Positions 30,215-42,493 of a DNA stretch of 64,000 nucleotides are shown here, piece after piece; position 1 is the stretch's first letter, and every line of letters starts with the position of its first letter. Under the pieces are notes generated by a model. That model saw only the letters and a program-made list of their open reading frames with translations. It had not been told where the DNA came from and did not search any database. Source of the DNA: JBGANR01 sp044222225 (GTDB lineage: Bacteria > Actinomycetota > Actinomycetes > Mycobacteriales > Mycobacteriaceae); assembly GCA_044222225.1 (NCBI GenBank), contig JBGANR010000002.1, positions 186,001 through 250,000 on the forward strand, in the 5' to 3' direction. Position numbers and translations under genes: made by a program.

Positions 30215-30907
30215 TCACGCTTCCGACGCGGCTGTCTCCCCGTTCCGACGCTCCTCCCGAGCCTGCAGTCGCAGGTCGACGACAAGTCCGACGACGCCGA
30301 CCGCCGAGAGCCCGAAACTCAGGGCGAGCTGCGTGGGCGACGTCGTCCCGGCGAGAGCGTCGCCGAGGACCGCGACGGCGATCGTGCCGGGCATCGTGCA
30401 GATCGCGGTCGCGAGGAAGTAGTGACGGAAATGCACCGACGACAGGCCGGACGCGTAGTTGGCGACGGCGAACGGACACACGGCGATGAGCCGCAGGGAC
30501 CCGACGGCGAGCCAGCCGCGGCGGGCGAGACGACGGTCGATGGGGGCGAGGAGATCGCTCCGCAGCAGGTGCTCGACGCGATCCCGGCCGAGTCGCCGGG
30601 CGAGCCAGAAAGCTACGGCCGCGGCGATGTTCGTGGCGATGAGCGAGCCGACGACGCCGACGATCGGCCCGAAGAGGAAACCGGAGAGCACGGTGAACGT
30701 CGTGCGCGGGATCGGTCCGACGGTGATGACGGTGTAGGCGACGAAGAAGAGCAGGACGAATCCCGGTCCGAGGGCGTCGGCCCACTCTCGCACGCGCACG
30801 GCCGACGGCAGCGGCATGTAGTAGGCGGCCACCAGCAACACGGCGACCACGGCGAGCGTGGCGGCCGCGCGCAGAGCCGTCTGCCACGGCCGCGGGAGGG
30901 AGGGCAC
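30215..30907 (-). CDS. TVP38/TMEM64 (DedA-superfamily) membrane protein
   Basis: Predicted 230 aa with about six hydrophobic segments and the VTT/SNARE-associated Golgi-type domain: GPIPRTTFTVLSGFLFGP and RLIAVCPFAVANYASGL. Related proteins act as lipid scramblases or in envelope homeostasis; the bacterial role is not settled. It corresponds in position to Rv1491c beside mutA. GTG 30907 is the most likely start but has no strong ribosome site, so the N terminus is uncertain. It is divergent from mutA. Confidence 0.8.
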   Translation of the reverse strand: MPSLPRPWQTALRAAATLAVVAVLLVAAYYMPLPSAVRVREWADALGPGFVLLFFVAYTVITVGPIPRTTFTVLSGFLFGPIVGVVGSLIATNIAAAVAFWLARRLGRDRVEHLLRSDLLAPIDRRLARRGWLAVGSLRLIAVCPFAVANYASGLSSVHFRHYFLATAICTMPGTIAVAVLGDALAGTTSPTQLALSFGLSAVGVVGLVVDLRLQAREERRNGETAASEA

Positions 30908-31021
30908 CGAGGGGAGTTTACGGGGGATCCCGCGGGCGTCCGGGGCCCTGCCGAGACGTCGCCGCGGCTGCGCTACCGTGACCGCACAGCACCTGCGCGG
31001 GGACGGCGAAGGGAGACGGGG

Positions 31022-32877
31022 ATCAATCTCGACGAGGCCTATGAGCGCTGGTCGGCGGCAGCCGGAGGCGTCATCGCGAAGATGAAGCCTGCGGAATCGA
31101 CTGACCGGCAGTCCCGCCGCATCACCGCCGATACGCTGCCGGACACGCCCGAAGCCCTGCTCTCGACGACGCTGGCGGACGGCGCCGTCGTCCATCCGCT
31201 CTACACCCGCCGCGACGAGCGGCCGGAGCCCGGACTGCCCGGGCATGCGCCCTTCGTCCGCGGTGCCGACCCGGCGCGCGACGTCGTCATGGGCTGGCGG
31301 GTCACCGAGCGGTTCGGCGACACGCCCGGCGACGACGTCGTCGGCGCTCTCGAGTCCGGTGCGAGCGGCGTATGGCTGCGCGCCCGGGAGGCCGCGGATC
31401 TCGCGCTGCTCGACGACGTCTACCTCGATCTCGTGCCCGTCACGCTCGACGCGCGCGAGATCGCCCCGGTGCTGGCCGCGGAGTTCGCGCGCCGGGTCGG
31501 CGACGCGCCGCGTTCGGTCGCGACGACGGCGAGCCTCGGCATGTCCCCCCTGACCGCGGCGTTCTCCGGACGTCCGGCCCCGGCGGAGGAGGACGCCGTC
31601 GCAGCGGCCGTCGCGCTCGGTGACGCGCCCGTATCGGCGTTCCGCGTCGACGGCACCGACTTCGCCCAGGCGGGCGCACCGAACGCCGTCGAACTCGGCT
31701 TCGCGCTGGCCGCGGCCGTCGCACACCTGCGGGACCTCGAAGCGGCCGGCGTGCCGCGGGAGCGCGCGGTACGGCACATCACGCTCGCGGTCTCGGCCGA
31801 TGATCAGCAGTTCCCGACGATCGCCAAGATCCGCGCCGCCCGGCTGTTGTGGGCGCGCGTCACCGAGGTCGTCGGTGCGGCCGCCGCACCGCTGCCGGTG
31901 CACGCCGTCACCGCGCTGGAGATGGCGTCGCAGCGCGACCCCTGGGTCAACCTGCTGCGCGGCACCGTCGCCGCCTTCGCCGCCGGCGTCGGCGGCGCCG
32001 ATCAGGTGACCGTGCTGCCCTTCGACGAGGCGCTGCCCGCCGCGGCGCGGACGGCGTCGCCGGCGTTCGCCCGGCGCATGGCGCGCAACACCCAACTGCT
32101 GCTTCTGGAGGAGTCCGGTCTCGGTCGGGTCGTCGACCCCGCGGGCGGCGCATGGTTCGTCGAGAGTCTGACGACGGAGATCGCGCGACTGGCCTGGGAC
32201 GTCTTCACCGATGTCGAACAGCGCGGCGGCTACCTGGCGGCGCTCGCCGACGGCGCGATCGAACGGGCCGTCGCCGGGGCGCTGGCCGACCGTGAGCGAG
32301 CCGTCGCACGCCGGAAGAAGGCGCTGACCGGCGTCAACGAGTTCCCGAACGCCGCCGAGACCGAACTGCCCGCGGGCGCCGCCGACGACGTCTCGTCGCC
32401 GACGGCGACGCCCCGGCTGGCCCGGACGGCCCGGCCGTTCGAGCGATTGAGAGACCGGGCCGACGAGCTCGCCCGCGCGACGGGTACCCGGCCGTCGGTG
32501 ACGCTCGTCCCGCTCGGCACGGTCGCGTCCCACAACGCGCGTACGACGTTCGCGGCCAACCTCCTGGCCGCCGGCGGCATCACCGCCGTCAACCCGGGGC
32601 CGCTCGAAGTGCCGGACATCGTCGCGGCGCTCGACGACGCGCCGCGGATCGCCGTGCTCTGCGGTTCCGACGCCTCCTACTCGACCGACGGTGCGGCCGC
32701 GCTCGCCGCGGTCCGGGCCGCCGGCGTCGACACCGTCTATCTGGCCGGAGCGGCGAAGGCCTGGCCGCCGGACGCGGAGACGGCTCCCGACGGTTTCCTC
32801 ACCGTCGGCATCGACGCCGTCGCCGCGCTGACGACGATCCTGGATCGGCTGGAATCGACCAGCAAGGAGGAGGCACG

Positions 32878-32881
<4 letters not shown>
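31022..32881 (+). CDS. mutA: Methylmalonyl-CoA mutase small (beta) subunit
   Basis: Predicted 619 aa partner of MutB in adenosylcobalamin-dependent interconversion of methylmalonyl-CoA and succinyl-CoA. The mutase domain (~1-460) has PLYTRRDE and RNTQLLLLEESG; a degenerate B12-like domain (~480-600) lacks the DxHxxG cobalamin motif, as in all small subunits. The family N terminus LDEAYERWSAA begins at 31022, where the codon is ATC preceded by GAAGGGAGA with six-base spacing; there is no ATG, GTG or TTG. The first normal start is ATG 31082, which would remove the conserved first 20 residues. The stop overlaps mutB (ATGA). Confidence 0.87.
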
Positions 32882-35111
<2,230 letters not shown>

Positions 35112-35112
<1 letters not shown>

Positions 35113-36101
35113 TGGCGAGACCGCCGCTCGATCTCGCGACGCTGGTCGACGCCGTGCGCGCCGCCCGGCGCTCCGGTCTCGCCCGGGCGATCACGCTCGT
35201 CGAGTCCACCCGCGCCGACCACCGCCGCCTCGCCCAGCGGCTGCTGCTCGAGGTCGGCGGCGACGCCGGCGAGCGCTCGTACCGCGTCGGCATCACCGGC
35301 GTGCCCGGCGTCGGCAAGTCGACGACGATCGAGGCGCTCGGCATGGAGCTCGTGGAGAGCGGACACAAGGTGGCGGTGCTGGCCGTCGACCCGTCGTCGA
35401 CGCGCACCGGCGGCTCCATCCTCGGCGACAAGACCCGGATGGCCCGCCTGGCGACGCACCCGCGCGCCTACATCAGGCCGTCGCCGACGTCGGGGACGCT
35501 CGGCGGTGTCGCCAAGGCGACCCGGGAGACGATGGTGCTGCTGGAGGCGGCGGGGTTCGACGTCGTCATCGTCGAGACGGTCGGTGTCGGGCAGTCCGAG
35601 GTGACGGTCGCCGGCATGGTCGACACGTTCTGCTTCCTCACCCTCGCCCGCACCGGTGATTCGTTGCAGGGCATCAAGAAGGGCGTGCTGGAACTGGCCG
35701 AGGTCGTCGTCGTCAACAAGGCCGACGGCGAGCATGCCCGGGAGGCGAAACTCGCGGCCCGAGAACTGAACGGCGCGCTGCGACTGCTGTATTCGAAGGA
35801 CGCGCTGTGGCGGCCGCCGGTGCTGACGATGAGCGCGTTGGAGGGCACCGGCGTCGCCGAGTTCTGGGACGCGGTGCAGCGACATCGCGCGACCCTGACG
35901 GCGGCCGGCGAACTGGAGCGGCGTCGGGCCGATCAGCGGGTGCAATGGACGCGTGCGATGGTGATCGACGCGCTGTTGCGCCGGCTCGACGAGGACGCCG
36001 GGGTCCGCGGCCTGCGGGCCGATGCCGAGGCGCGTGTGCGGGCGGGGGAGCAGACGCCGGCGCTGGCCGCCGAGGAGATCCTGGCGGCGCTGGGGCGATA
36101 G
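35112..36101 (+). CDS. meaB: MeaB/ArgK-type G3E GTPase, mutase chaperone
   Basis: Predicted 329 aa. P-loop GVPGVGKSTT (~57-66), DPSSTRTGGSILGDKTRM (~95), ETVGVGQSE and NKAD (guanine specificity) define the MeaB family. MeaB gates cofactor loading and protects methylmalonyl-CoA mutase from inactivation. The C terminus (~265-329) is a helical dimerisation arm. Start ATG overlaps the mutB stop by one base, and the order mutA-mutB-meaB equals Rv1492-1493-1496 without the two intervening genes. Confidence 0.95.
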
Positions 36102-36170
36102 CGCCGCACCGGCCGACTCGATCATGCGCCCGGCTCGATCATGCGGCCGCGCTCGGCTCGATCGTCGGCT

Positions 36171-36226
36171 GCGCTCGGCCGCCGGTCCGTCGGGCCGTTC
36201 AACCGACGGGCGCGGCGGCCGAGCGC
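36171..36226. terminator. Nested two-stem hairpin between meaB and the DUF418 gene
   Basis: An outer 13-bp stem (GCGCTCGGCCGCC with GGCGGCCGAGCGC) encloses an inner 7-bp stem (CCGTCGG with CCGACGG, 9-base loop). It ends one base before the DUF418 stop codon and 70 bp after the meaB stop, so it can serve both convergent genes. Before it (36105-36170) are partial repeats of GGCTCGATCATGCG. Confidence 0.7.
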
Positions 36227-36227
36227 C

Positions 36228-37460
36228 TTACCCGGACGCCATGCGCCGCGCCCGGGAGCTCAGGGTGTTGACGAGGCCCTCGAGGGGGCCGCGTCCCGCG
36301 GTCGCCCGCCAGGCCGTCGCGGCGACGGCCATCGTGACGAGCTGAACGACATAGCCCTCGGTGGGGCCGTACATGTCGAAGTCCGAGTTGATGAACGCGA
36401 TGTGGGCGACGTAGCAGGTCAGCGACATGGAGCCGATCGCGACGAGCGGCAGGCACACTCGGCGGACGATCCGCGCGGCGCGGGGGCCGACGGCGTCGAA
36501 CAGGAGCAGGCAGCCGCCGATGACGGCGATCGCGACGCCGATCGTCGTCGCCAGGTCGAAGGGCGTGCCGGTGTGGCGGGCGTTGGCGGCCAGCCACCAC
36601 CAGGTGGATGTCGGCGTCGTGCCGTCCAGACCGAATGCGAGGTCGTAGGTCAGGTCGTAGGTGTCGGTGGCGGGCGTCAGGTGCCTGATGCCGTGGTAGC
36701 CGTCGAGCAGCGTCCACGAGATGATCGACGAGGCCAGGGCGAGGACGAAACCGGTCGCGGCGAGCCGGGCGGGCGTCGTCGACTTGGCGAGGTCGCAGCG
36801 CCCGACGACGATGCCGGCCAGCAGATAGGCGGCCCAGGTCCAGGCGGGGAACTCACCGGTGAACACGAGGGTGGCGACCGTGTTGAAGGGTTGCGTGAGC
36901 AGATCGCCGAACGAGAGCTGCGTGTCGATCGCCACGCCGAGGTGAGGGCGGATGAGCTGGCTGGTGATCGGGGCGACCACGAGCCACACGGCGGTGAGCC
37001 CGGCGATCACCCGCGTCGGCAGGAACACCACCGGGATCGCGACGAGGAACAGCACCGCGTAGTACGGCAGGATCACGGTCGCCCATTCGATGTCCGTGTA
37101 GCCGAGCAGCAGGCCGATCATGCCGATCACGGCGGCCCGGGTGGCGAGCCCGGCGGCGATCCCCTTCGCCGCGCGCCCCGGCACGACCTGCTTACGTCCG
37201 GACAGGAAGGCGACGCCGACGCCGGCGAGCACCGCGAACAGCGCGGACGCGAACCCGGCGGAGACGAGATAGCTCCACGCCGGGGTGTGGTAGTCGCGGC
37301 CGTCCTCCAGTGAGTGCACGGCGATCATGCCGAGCATGGCCAGGCCGCGGGCCAGGTCGATGCCCGCCAGCCGGATCTTCTTGCGTCCGGGCAGGCGCCG
37401 GTCGGCGGCCGGTTCGGCGGCGGTGTTCGCCGCCTGCTGGATGATCTGCGGTCGGGTCAT
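36228..37460 (-). CDS. DUF418/DUF1624-type multispanning acyltransferase-like protein
   Basis: Predicted 410 aa with about ten transmembrane helices. The N-terminal signature RLAGIDLARGLAMLGMIAVH is that of the DUF418/DUF1624 group, related to heparan-alpha-glucosaminide N-acetyltransferase; the His at the end of helix 1 is the presumed active residue. Such proteins move acyl groups across membranes. The ATG overlaps the stop of the BPL_N gene by four bases, placing it third in a coupled operon with the Pls-type synthetase, so acylation of that product is a reasonable but unproved role. Confidence 0.75.
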   Translation of the reverse strand: MTRPQIIQQAANTAAEPAADRRLPGRKKIRLAGIDLARGLAMLGMIAVHSLEDGRDYHTPAWSYLVSAGFASALFAVLAGVGVAFLSGRKQVVPGRAAKGIAAGLATRAAVIGMIGLLLGYTDIEWATVILPYYAVLFLVAIPVVFLPTRVIAGLTAVWLVVAPITSQLIRPHLGVAIDTQLSFGDLLTQPFNTVATLVFTGEFPAWTWAAYLLAGIVVGRCDLAKSTTPARLAATGFVLALASSIISWTLLDGYHGIRHLTPATDTYDLTYDLAFGLDGTTPTSTWWWLAANARHTGTPFDLATTIGVAIAVIGGCLLLFDAVGPRAARIVRRVCLPLVAIGSMSLTCYVAHIAFINSDFDMYGPTEGYVVQLVTMAVAATAWRATAGRGPLEGLVNTLSSRARRMASG

Positions 37461-38194
37461 CGTGTCATCACCGTGTCGATCAGGTCGAGGCCGGCGGCGA
37501 TGCCGGACCGAGCGGGTTGAGGGATGCCGGAATCGGCGAACCACGTGCGGTCGGCCTCCGGATGGGGGCCGACGACGCCGACCCGGCCGGCGCCGTACGG
37601 GGCGGTGAGCGCGGCGACCTGGCCGTTCGCGTACGAGGCGATGATCTCCAGGCCCGCGGCGTGACGGCCGACGGCGAACACGGGACCGTCCTGGAAGTAG
37701 AGCGGCAGGGCGCGGCCGCGCCAGGCGACGTCGACGACGGTCGCGTGGGTGTGCGGGACGTCGGCACCGCGGGTCGTGGCGTACTGGTCGGTGTCGCCGG
37801 GCAGGAGGTCGAACCCGGGCGTCGCGCCGGCGAGGTAGGCGCCGAGGCAGATCCCGAGGTAGCGGCCGCCGCCGGCGACGTAACGCCGGATGTCGTCGCT
37901 GTGGCGGCGCATCCGCCGCCAGGCCGGCTTGAGCTCGCCGCCGCCGGGCTGCACGTAGAGACCGGCCCGGTCGAGCGCCTGCGGGGTGAGGGCCGTCTCC
38001 TCGCGCGGGCCGACGTAGCGGACGTCGAAGTTCCAGCGGCTCGCGCGCAGCAGCGCCGCGGCGGATTCGGCGCAGCCGGGCAGCGTCGCGTCGCCGCGAT
38101 AGACGAGGGCGACGGGGCGGCTCACCGGTCGCAGGACGCGGCGCGTCGTGAGGGGCGAGTCGAGGCGGGAGGCGAGAGCGAGCCTGCGGTGCAT
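37457..38194 (-). CDS. BPL_N-domain (class I amidotransferase-like) protein, copy 1, no signal peptide
   Basis: Predicted 245 aa. It has the BPL_N fold seen at the N terminus of some biotin-protein ligases: nucleophile elbow YLGICLGAYLAG (Cys116), then GPHPEAD (His211, Glu213), so a class I amidotransferase Cys-His-Glu triad is present. The N terminus is basic with no hydrophobic core, implying a cytoplasmic protein. Copies 2 and 3 have PAACSGC at the position where this copy has DATLPGC, so the first Cys is missing. Start overlaps the synthetase stop (ATGA) and stop overlaps the DUF418 start. Confidence 0.72.
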   Translation of the reverse strand: MHRRLALASRLDSPLTTRRVLRPVSRPVALVYRGDATLPGCAESAAALLRASRWNFDVRYVGPREETALTPQALDRAGLYVQPGGGELKPAWRRMRRHSDDIRRYVAGGGRYLGICLGAYLAGATPGFDLLPGDTDQYATTRGADVPHTHATVVDVAWRGRALPLYFQDGPVFAVGRHAAGLEIIASYANGQVAALTAPYGAGRVGVVGPHPEADRTWFADSGIPQPARSGIAAGLDLIDTVMTR

Positions 38195-41100
38195 CAGCGG
38201 ACCGCCTGCGCCGGGATGCCGTGCCAGCGGGTGCCGGCGGGCAGTTCGTCGCCCTTCATGAGCAGCGAGAGCGAGCCGAGCGCGGCGTCGTCGGCGACGA
38301 CGGCGTCGTAGAGCACGATGGCGCGGGTGCCCACGGTCGCGCGATCGCCGACGGTCACCGTCGACATCTTCATGACGCGGTCCTCGAAGAGGTGCGTCTG
38401 CAGCGAGACGCCGGTGCCGACGGCCGCGTCGTCGCCGATGGTGACGAGGTCGAACTCGGTCAGGTAGGTCGTGGCCAGCCAGACGCGCCGGCCGACCCGC
38501 ACGCCGAACCAGCGCAGCACCATCGGCAGGTACGGGGTTCCGGTGAGCTGCTGGACGAGTACCGGGACCGCGGCGGCCTCGTAGATGCCGGTGGCGAACT
38601 CGGCGCGCCGGACGAAGACCGACCACAGGGGTTCGACGCGCGGCCGGTAGGCGCCGATGAGGTTGTTCTTGACGCCGGCGGCGAACAGGACGACGCAGAC
38701 GGCCGTGCCCAGCGCGATGAACGGGGCGGCGGCGATCGTCGCGCCGAGCGACCAGCCGCGGGCCGCGAGTGACAGCGCCAGCAGGTAGAAGTACAGGCTG
38801 ACCCCGATGATCGTGGCGGGCAGGACGATCCGGAAGAGCTCGATCCAGTAGCGGTGCGCGACGAGCCGGGCCGGCGGGTCGAACGTCGCGGCGTCGTCGA
38901 AGTCGCCGCTGTCCTGCCGGACCGGGAGCCGGAACGCCGGATTGCCGACCCACGAGGAGTCCGCGGGCACACCGGAGGCGGGCGGCACCGTGAGGACGCC
39001 GACGAGCGAGCCGTCACCGGTCGCCATGCCGGCGGGCAGCACCGCGGCGTTGCCGATGAACGCCCGGGTGCCGACGCGCGTCCGGGCGAAGGTCATCCGG
39101 CCGTTGCAGAACGTCGTGCCGCCGAGGCTCGCCATGTCGGCGACGAAGCTCTCGCGCTCGATGGTGAGCAGGTCGGGGTCGATGTGCGAGACCGTCGACA
39201 CCTCGGCGCGGTTGCCGATGCGGGCGCCGAGCAGGCGCAGCCAGGGCGCGGTGTACAGCGTCGCGTAGAGCGAGTTCGTGTACAGCAGGCTCATCTCGAG
39301 CAGCTTGTCCGTCGCCCACTTGCGGATGCCGAGGCCGGACGCCTCGTGATGCGTCCCGATCGGGAGCCGGGGCAGGAGGAGCTTCTTGCCGCCGGCGACG
39401 ATCAGGCAGACCGTGGCGACGTAGACGGCGCCGGAGACGAGCGTCGCGGCGAGGGCGGGCAGCATGCCGTAGCCGAGCAGGACCCACCACACGAGGACGA
39501 GCGCGGGGACGATCGTCGCGACGGCCGCGGCTTCGAGGCCGACGACACCCAGCGCGGCGAGCAGGAGCAGCCCGGTCGTCCAGCGCGGTGCCGGGCCGGC
39601 GGCGGCCATCGTCTCGACGCGGTCGTCGAGCCGGGCGACCGGGCGGGCGGGCGCACCCGCCCAGCGCGTCGCGACGGGCAGGGCCTGGCCGTCGACGACG
39701 GCCTGCTCGCCGAGCATCGCCCCGTCACCGATCACGCTGTCCGGTCCGACGACGCAGTTCGACGCCACGAACGCGCGAGCGCCGATCGCGATGCGGCCGA
39801 CGATGACCTCGCTGCCCTCCACGATCCACGGCCGCAGGTCGGTGTTGTAGCCGACCGACGCGTCGTCGGCGATCGAGACGAACGCCGGGAAGGGGACCGT
39901 CGACGTGCCGATGTGCGTGCCCCGGCCGACGCGTGCGCCGACCGCCCGCAGGAAGGTCGCCATGAGCGGCGAACCGGAGAGCACCGGCAGGGGGGCGAGC
40001 ATCATGAGGTGCTCGATCATCCACAGCCGCAGGTAGGTGGACCGCCACAGCCGGTACCGCCCCGGCGTGATGCCGGCCGACAGGGGCCGGACCAGGAGCA
40101 CCGGCAGCAGCCAGCGGACACCGAAGTACGTCGGCACGGTGGCGACGAGCAGGTCGACGAGAGCGGCGTACGACGGCTGGCCGTCGTGGTGGGAGTAGAC
40201 GATGGAGACCGGCAGCGTCACCACGAGGAGCACGACGAGCAGGAACAGCCCCTGCACGACTCCGGCGCGGCGCACCTGTCCGTCGGTCGCGACGAAGCGG
40301 AACGGGGAGGCGTCCGCGGGTCGCGTCGTCGCCGGTCGCACAGGCTCCTCGGTCGGCGCGGTGAACGCCGCGGCGAGTTCCCGGATCGTCGGGTGGGCGT
40401 AGACGTCACGGATGCCGGCCCCGGCCGCGAGGCCCGTCTCGCGCAGCCGGGTGACGAGCTGAGCGGCGGCGAGGGAGTGGCCGCCCAGATCGGTGAAGAA
40501 GTCGCCTTCGACGGAGATCGACGCGGCGGAGATGCCGAGCACCCCGGCGCAGAGATCGCGGAGCGTCGACTCGGCGGCCGTGGCGGGCGCGACGATCGGT
40601 CCGTCCGCGGCGGCGGTGAGCCGCCGGCCGGTCGGCGCCGGCAGCCGCTTGCGGTCGACCTTGCCGCTCGGCATCATCGGCAGTTCGTCCAGCACGTCGA
40701 CGAACGTCGGCACCATGTAATAGGGCAGGCGGGAGCCGGTCGTCTCGTGCAGCCGCCGGACGAGCGCGGCGACACCGTCGGCCGTCGGGGTGAGCCCCGG
40801 CATGAGGACCACCCACGACGCGAGCTGCTCGACGCCGCCGATCGTGACGAGCGAGACGACGGCGCTGGCCACCTCGTCGTCGACGAGCAGGACGCTCTCG
40901 ATCTCGCCGAGATCGACCCGGTGTCCGCGGATCTTCACCTCGGTGTCGGCGCGGCCGAGGTACTCGATCTCGCCGTTCGCGGTCCAGCGGGCGAGATCGC
41001 CGGTGCGGTAGATGCGGCCGTCGATGCCCGAGCCGGGCACCTCGAGGAAGCGCTCGGCCGTCAGATCCGGCCGGTTGACGTAACCGCGGGCCACGCCCGG

Positions 41101-42210
41101 CCCGCCGATGCACAGCTCGCCGACCTCGCCGTCGGGCACGACGCGCAGCAGGTCGTCGAGGATGACGGCCTCGTACGTCGGCAGCGGGACGCCGATCGTC
41201 ACCGGCTTGCCGGGGACCAGTTCGCCCCAGGTGCACGTGACGGTCGTCTCGGTGGGGCCGTAGGTGTTGAGGATGCGCCTGCCGGCGCCGCCCCAGCGCT
41301 CGACCAGCTCGCGCGGGCACGCCTCGCCACCGACCATGATCGCGCGCAGCAGCGGCAGGTCGCGGGGGATCGTCGCCAGCAGCGTGGGAACGCAGTAGAG
41401 GACGGTGACCTGGCGGTCGTCGAGGAAGTCGGCGAGCTCGCCGCCGAGACGTCCGGCTCCGGTCGGGCCGGCCACGAGCGTCGCGCCGTGGGCCCAGGTC
41501 GGCCAGATCTCCTCGATCGAGAAGTCGAAGGAGATGATCATGCCCTGGTAGACGCGGTCGGTGGGACGGACGTCGTAAAGGACCGGGACGATGGACAGGA
41601 AGTTGCAGATGCTCGACTGCGCGACCTCGACGCCCTTGGGGCGGCCGGTCGAGCCGGACGTGTACAGGATGTAGGCCGCCGGGTCTTCGTGACGCGCGGC
41701 GTCCCACAGGTGGGGACGGCGCGCCGGATACGCGGCGAGGACGTCGGCCTGCGAGTCCATCTCGAAGCGGCGCACACCGATCTCGTCGAGCAGGTCGCCG
41801 AACCGGGACTGCGTCACGACGAGGCCGGCGCCGGAGTCGGTCGCGATGTACTCGACGCGGTCGGCCGGTGCGGCGGGGTCGATGGGCACGAAGGCGGCGC
41901 CCGACTTGAGGACTCCGAGGAGCGCGACGTAGGTGTCGACCGAGCGGTCGAGGAGGATGCCGCACCGGTCGCCGACACCGATGTCGAGGGACCCAAGGTG
42001 GTGGGCGAGCCGGTTCGCCCGGGCGTCGAGCTCGGCGTAGGTGAGTTCGATTCCGTGGCAGTCGAGCGCGATGGCGTGAGGTGTCGCGTCGCAGGCGGCC
42101 TCGAACACGTTCTCCAGACGCCGGTGGCGTACGGCGACGGCGCCGATCGGCTCCGTCGGCGGTTCGGTGACGGCACCGAACGGGACGGTAGGCGGCTCGG
42201 GGTGGACCAT
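38194..42210 (-). CDS. Pls/PosA-family single-module nonribosomal peptide synthetase
   Basis: Predicted 1338 aa membrane enzyme. Adenylation domain ~30-520: YTSGSTGRPKG (~177), NTYGPTE, YRTGDLARW, and PSGKVDRKR (~518). Carrier protein ~545-620 with phosphopantetheine Ser579 in GGHSL. Then about six membrane helices interleaved with three left-handed beta-helix (hexapeptide) domains at ~750-850, 985-1085 and 1235-1338, each ending in a W-x-G-x-P-A motif. This is the layout of epsilon-poly-lysine synthetase, which joins one amino acid iteratively without a condensation or thioesterase domain. FDFSIEE puts Asp and Glu at specificity positions 235 and 239; Glu often means a basic amino acid. ATG 42210 has AGAAGGG six bases upstream. 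Confidence 0.87.
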   Translation of the reverse strand: MVHPEPPTVPFGAVTEPPTEPIGAVAVRHRRLENVFEAACDATPHAIALDCHGIELTYAELDARANRLAHHLGSLDIGVGDRCGILLDRSVDTYVALLGVLKSGAAFVPIDPAAPADRVEYIATDSGAGLVVTQSRFGDLLDEIGVRRFEMDSQADVLAAYPARRPHLWDAARHEDPAAYILYTSGSTGRPKGVEVAQSSICNFLSIVPVLYDVRPTDRVYQGMIISFDFSIEEIWPTWAHGATLVAGPTGAGRLGGELADFLDDRQVTVLYCVPTLLATIPRDLPLLRAIMVGGEACPRELVERWGGAGRRILNTYGPTETTVTCTWGELVPGKPVTIGVPLPTYEAVILDDLLRVVPDGEVGELCIGGPGVARGYVNRPDLTAERFLEVPGSGIDGRIYRTGDLARWTANGEIEYLGRADTEVKIRGHRVDLGEIESVLLVDDEVASAVVSLVTIGGVEQLASWVVLMPGLTPTADGVAALVRRLHETTGSRLPYYMVPTFVDVLDELPMMPSGKVDRKRLPAPTGRRLTAAADGPIVAPATAAESTLRDLCAGVLGISAASISVEGDFFTDLGGHSLAAAQLVTRLRETGLAAGAGIRDVYAHPTIRELAAAFTAPTEEPVRPATTRPADASPFRFVATDGQVRRAGVVQGLFLLVVLLVVTLPVSIVYSHHDGQPSYAALVDLLVATVPTYFGVRWLLPVLLVRPLSAGITPGRYRLWRSTYLRLWMIEHLMMLAPLPVLSGSPLMATFLRAVGARVGRGTHIGTSTVPFPAFVSIADDASVGYNTDLRPWIVEGSEVIVGRIAIGARAFVASNCVVGPDSVIGDGAMLGEQAVVDGQALPVATRWAGAPARPVARLDDRVETMAAAGPAPRWTTGLLLLAALGVVGLEAAAVATIVPALVLVWWVLLGYGMLPALAATLVSGAVYVATVCLIVAGGKKLLLPRLPIGTHHEASGLGIRKWATDKLLEMSLLYTNSLYATLYTAPWLRLLGARIGNRAEVSTVSHIDPDLLTIERESFVADMASLGGTTFCNGRMTFARTRVGTRAFIGNAAVLPAGMATGDGSLVGVLTVPPASGVPADSSWVGNPAFRLPVRQDSGDFDDAATFDPPARLVAHRYWIELFRIVLPATIIGVSLYFYLLALSLAARGWSLGATIAAAPFIALGTAVCVVLFAAGVKNNLIGAYRPRVEPLWSVFVRRAEFATGIYEAAAVPVLVQQLTGTPYLPMVLRWFGVRVGRRVWLATTYLTEFDLVTIGDDAAVGTGVSLQTHLFEDRVMKMSTVTVGDRATVGTRAIVLYDAVVADDAALGSLSLLMKGDELPAGTRWHGIPAQAVR

Positions 42211-42493
42211 GGAAACCCTTCTCCGGCTTCTCCATTCCAACGGGCGGAGAGCGACTGACAGGCGATCGGATCGACGGCATCGGTCGTTCGATCGTGGATC
42301 GCAGCATGTCAGCGGCTTGAGAGGGGGAGCAAACCTCTAGATCACCCGCTTGATGAGGGCGAGAGGTCTGCTTATATCGGCAGGTGGGGAGTCGCCTGAT
42401 TCGGACCTGATGAAGGCCGCGCCCCGCCGGTGAGATCCGGCGGGGCGCGGCGGTCATGTCGGATTCGCGACCCGATGGTCAGGGCGCGGGCGG
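42211..42493. other. Synthetase promoter region
   Basis: The 283-bp gap between BPL_N copy 2 and the synthetase has no gene. On the minus strand a TATAAG element lies near 42372, giving a leader of about 150 bases. A short dyad, ATCACCCGCTTGAT, is at 42341-42354 and could be an operator. The first part, near copy 2, is the strong terminator listed separately. Confidence 0.4.
42416..42451. terminator. 15-bp-stem terminator after BPL_N copy 2
   Basis: A perfect 15-bp GC stem (arms 42416-42430 and 42437-42451) with a 6-base loop TGAGAT. It begins 43 bp after the stop of BPL_N copy 2 on the minus strand and isolates that gene from the synthetase operon. Confidence 0.85.

Noticed and set aside
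38854..42258. 1134-codon open frame on the plus strand opposite the Pls-type synthetase
   Set aside because: It is a codon-phase shadow of the synthetase with Arg/Glu/Asp-rich composition and no domain.
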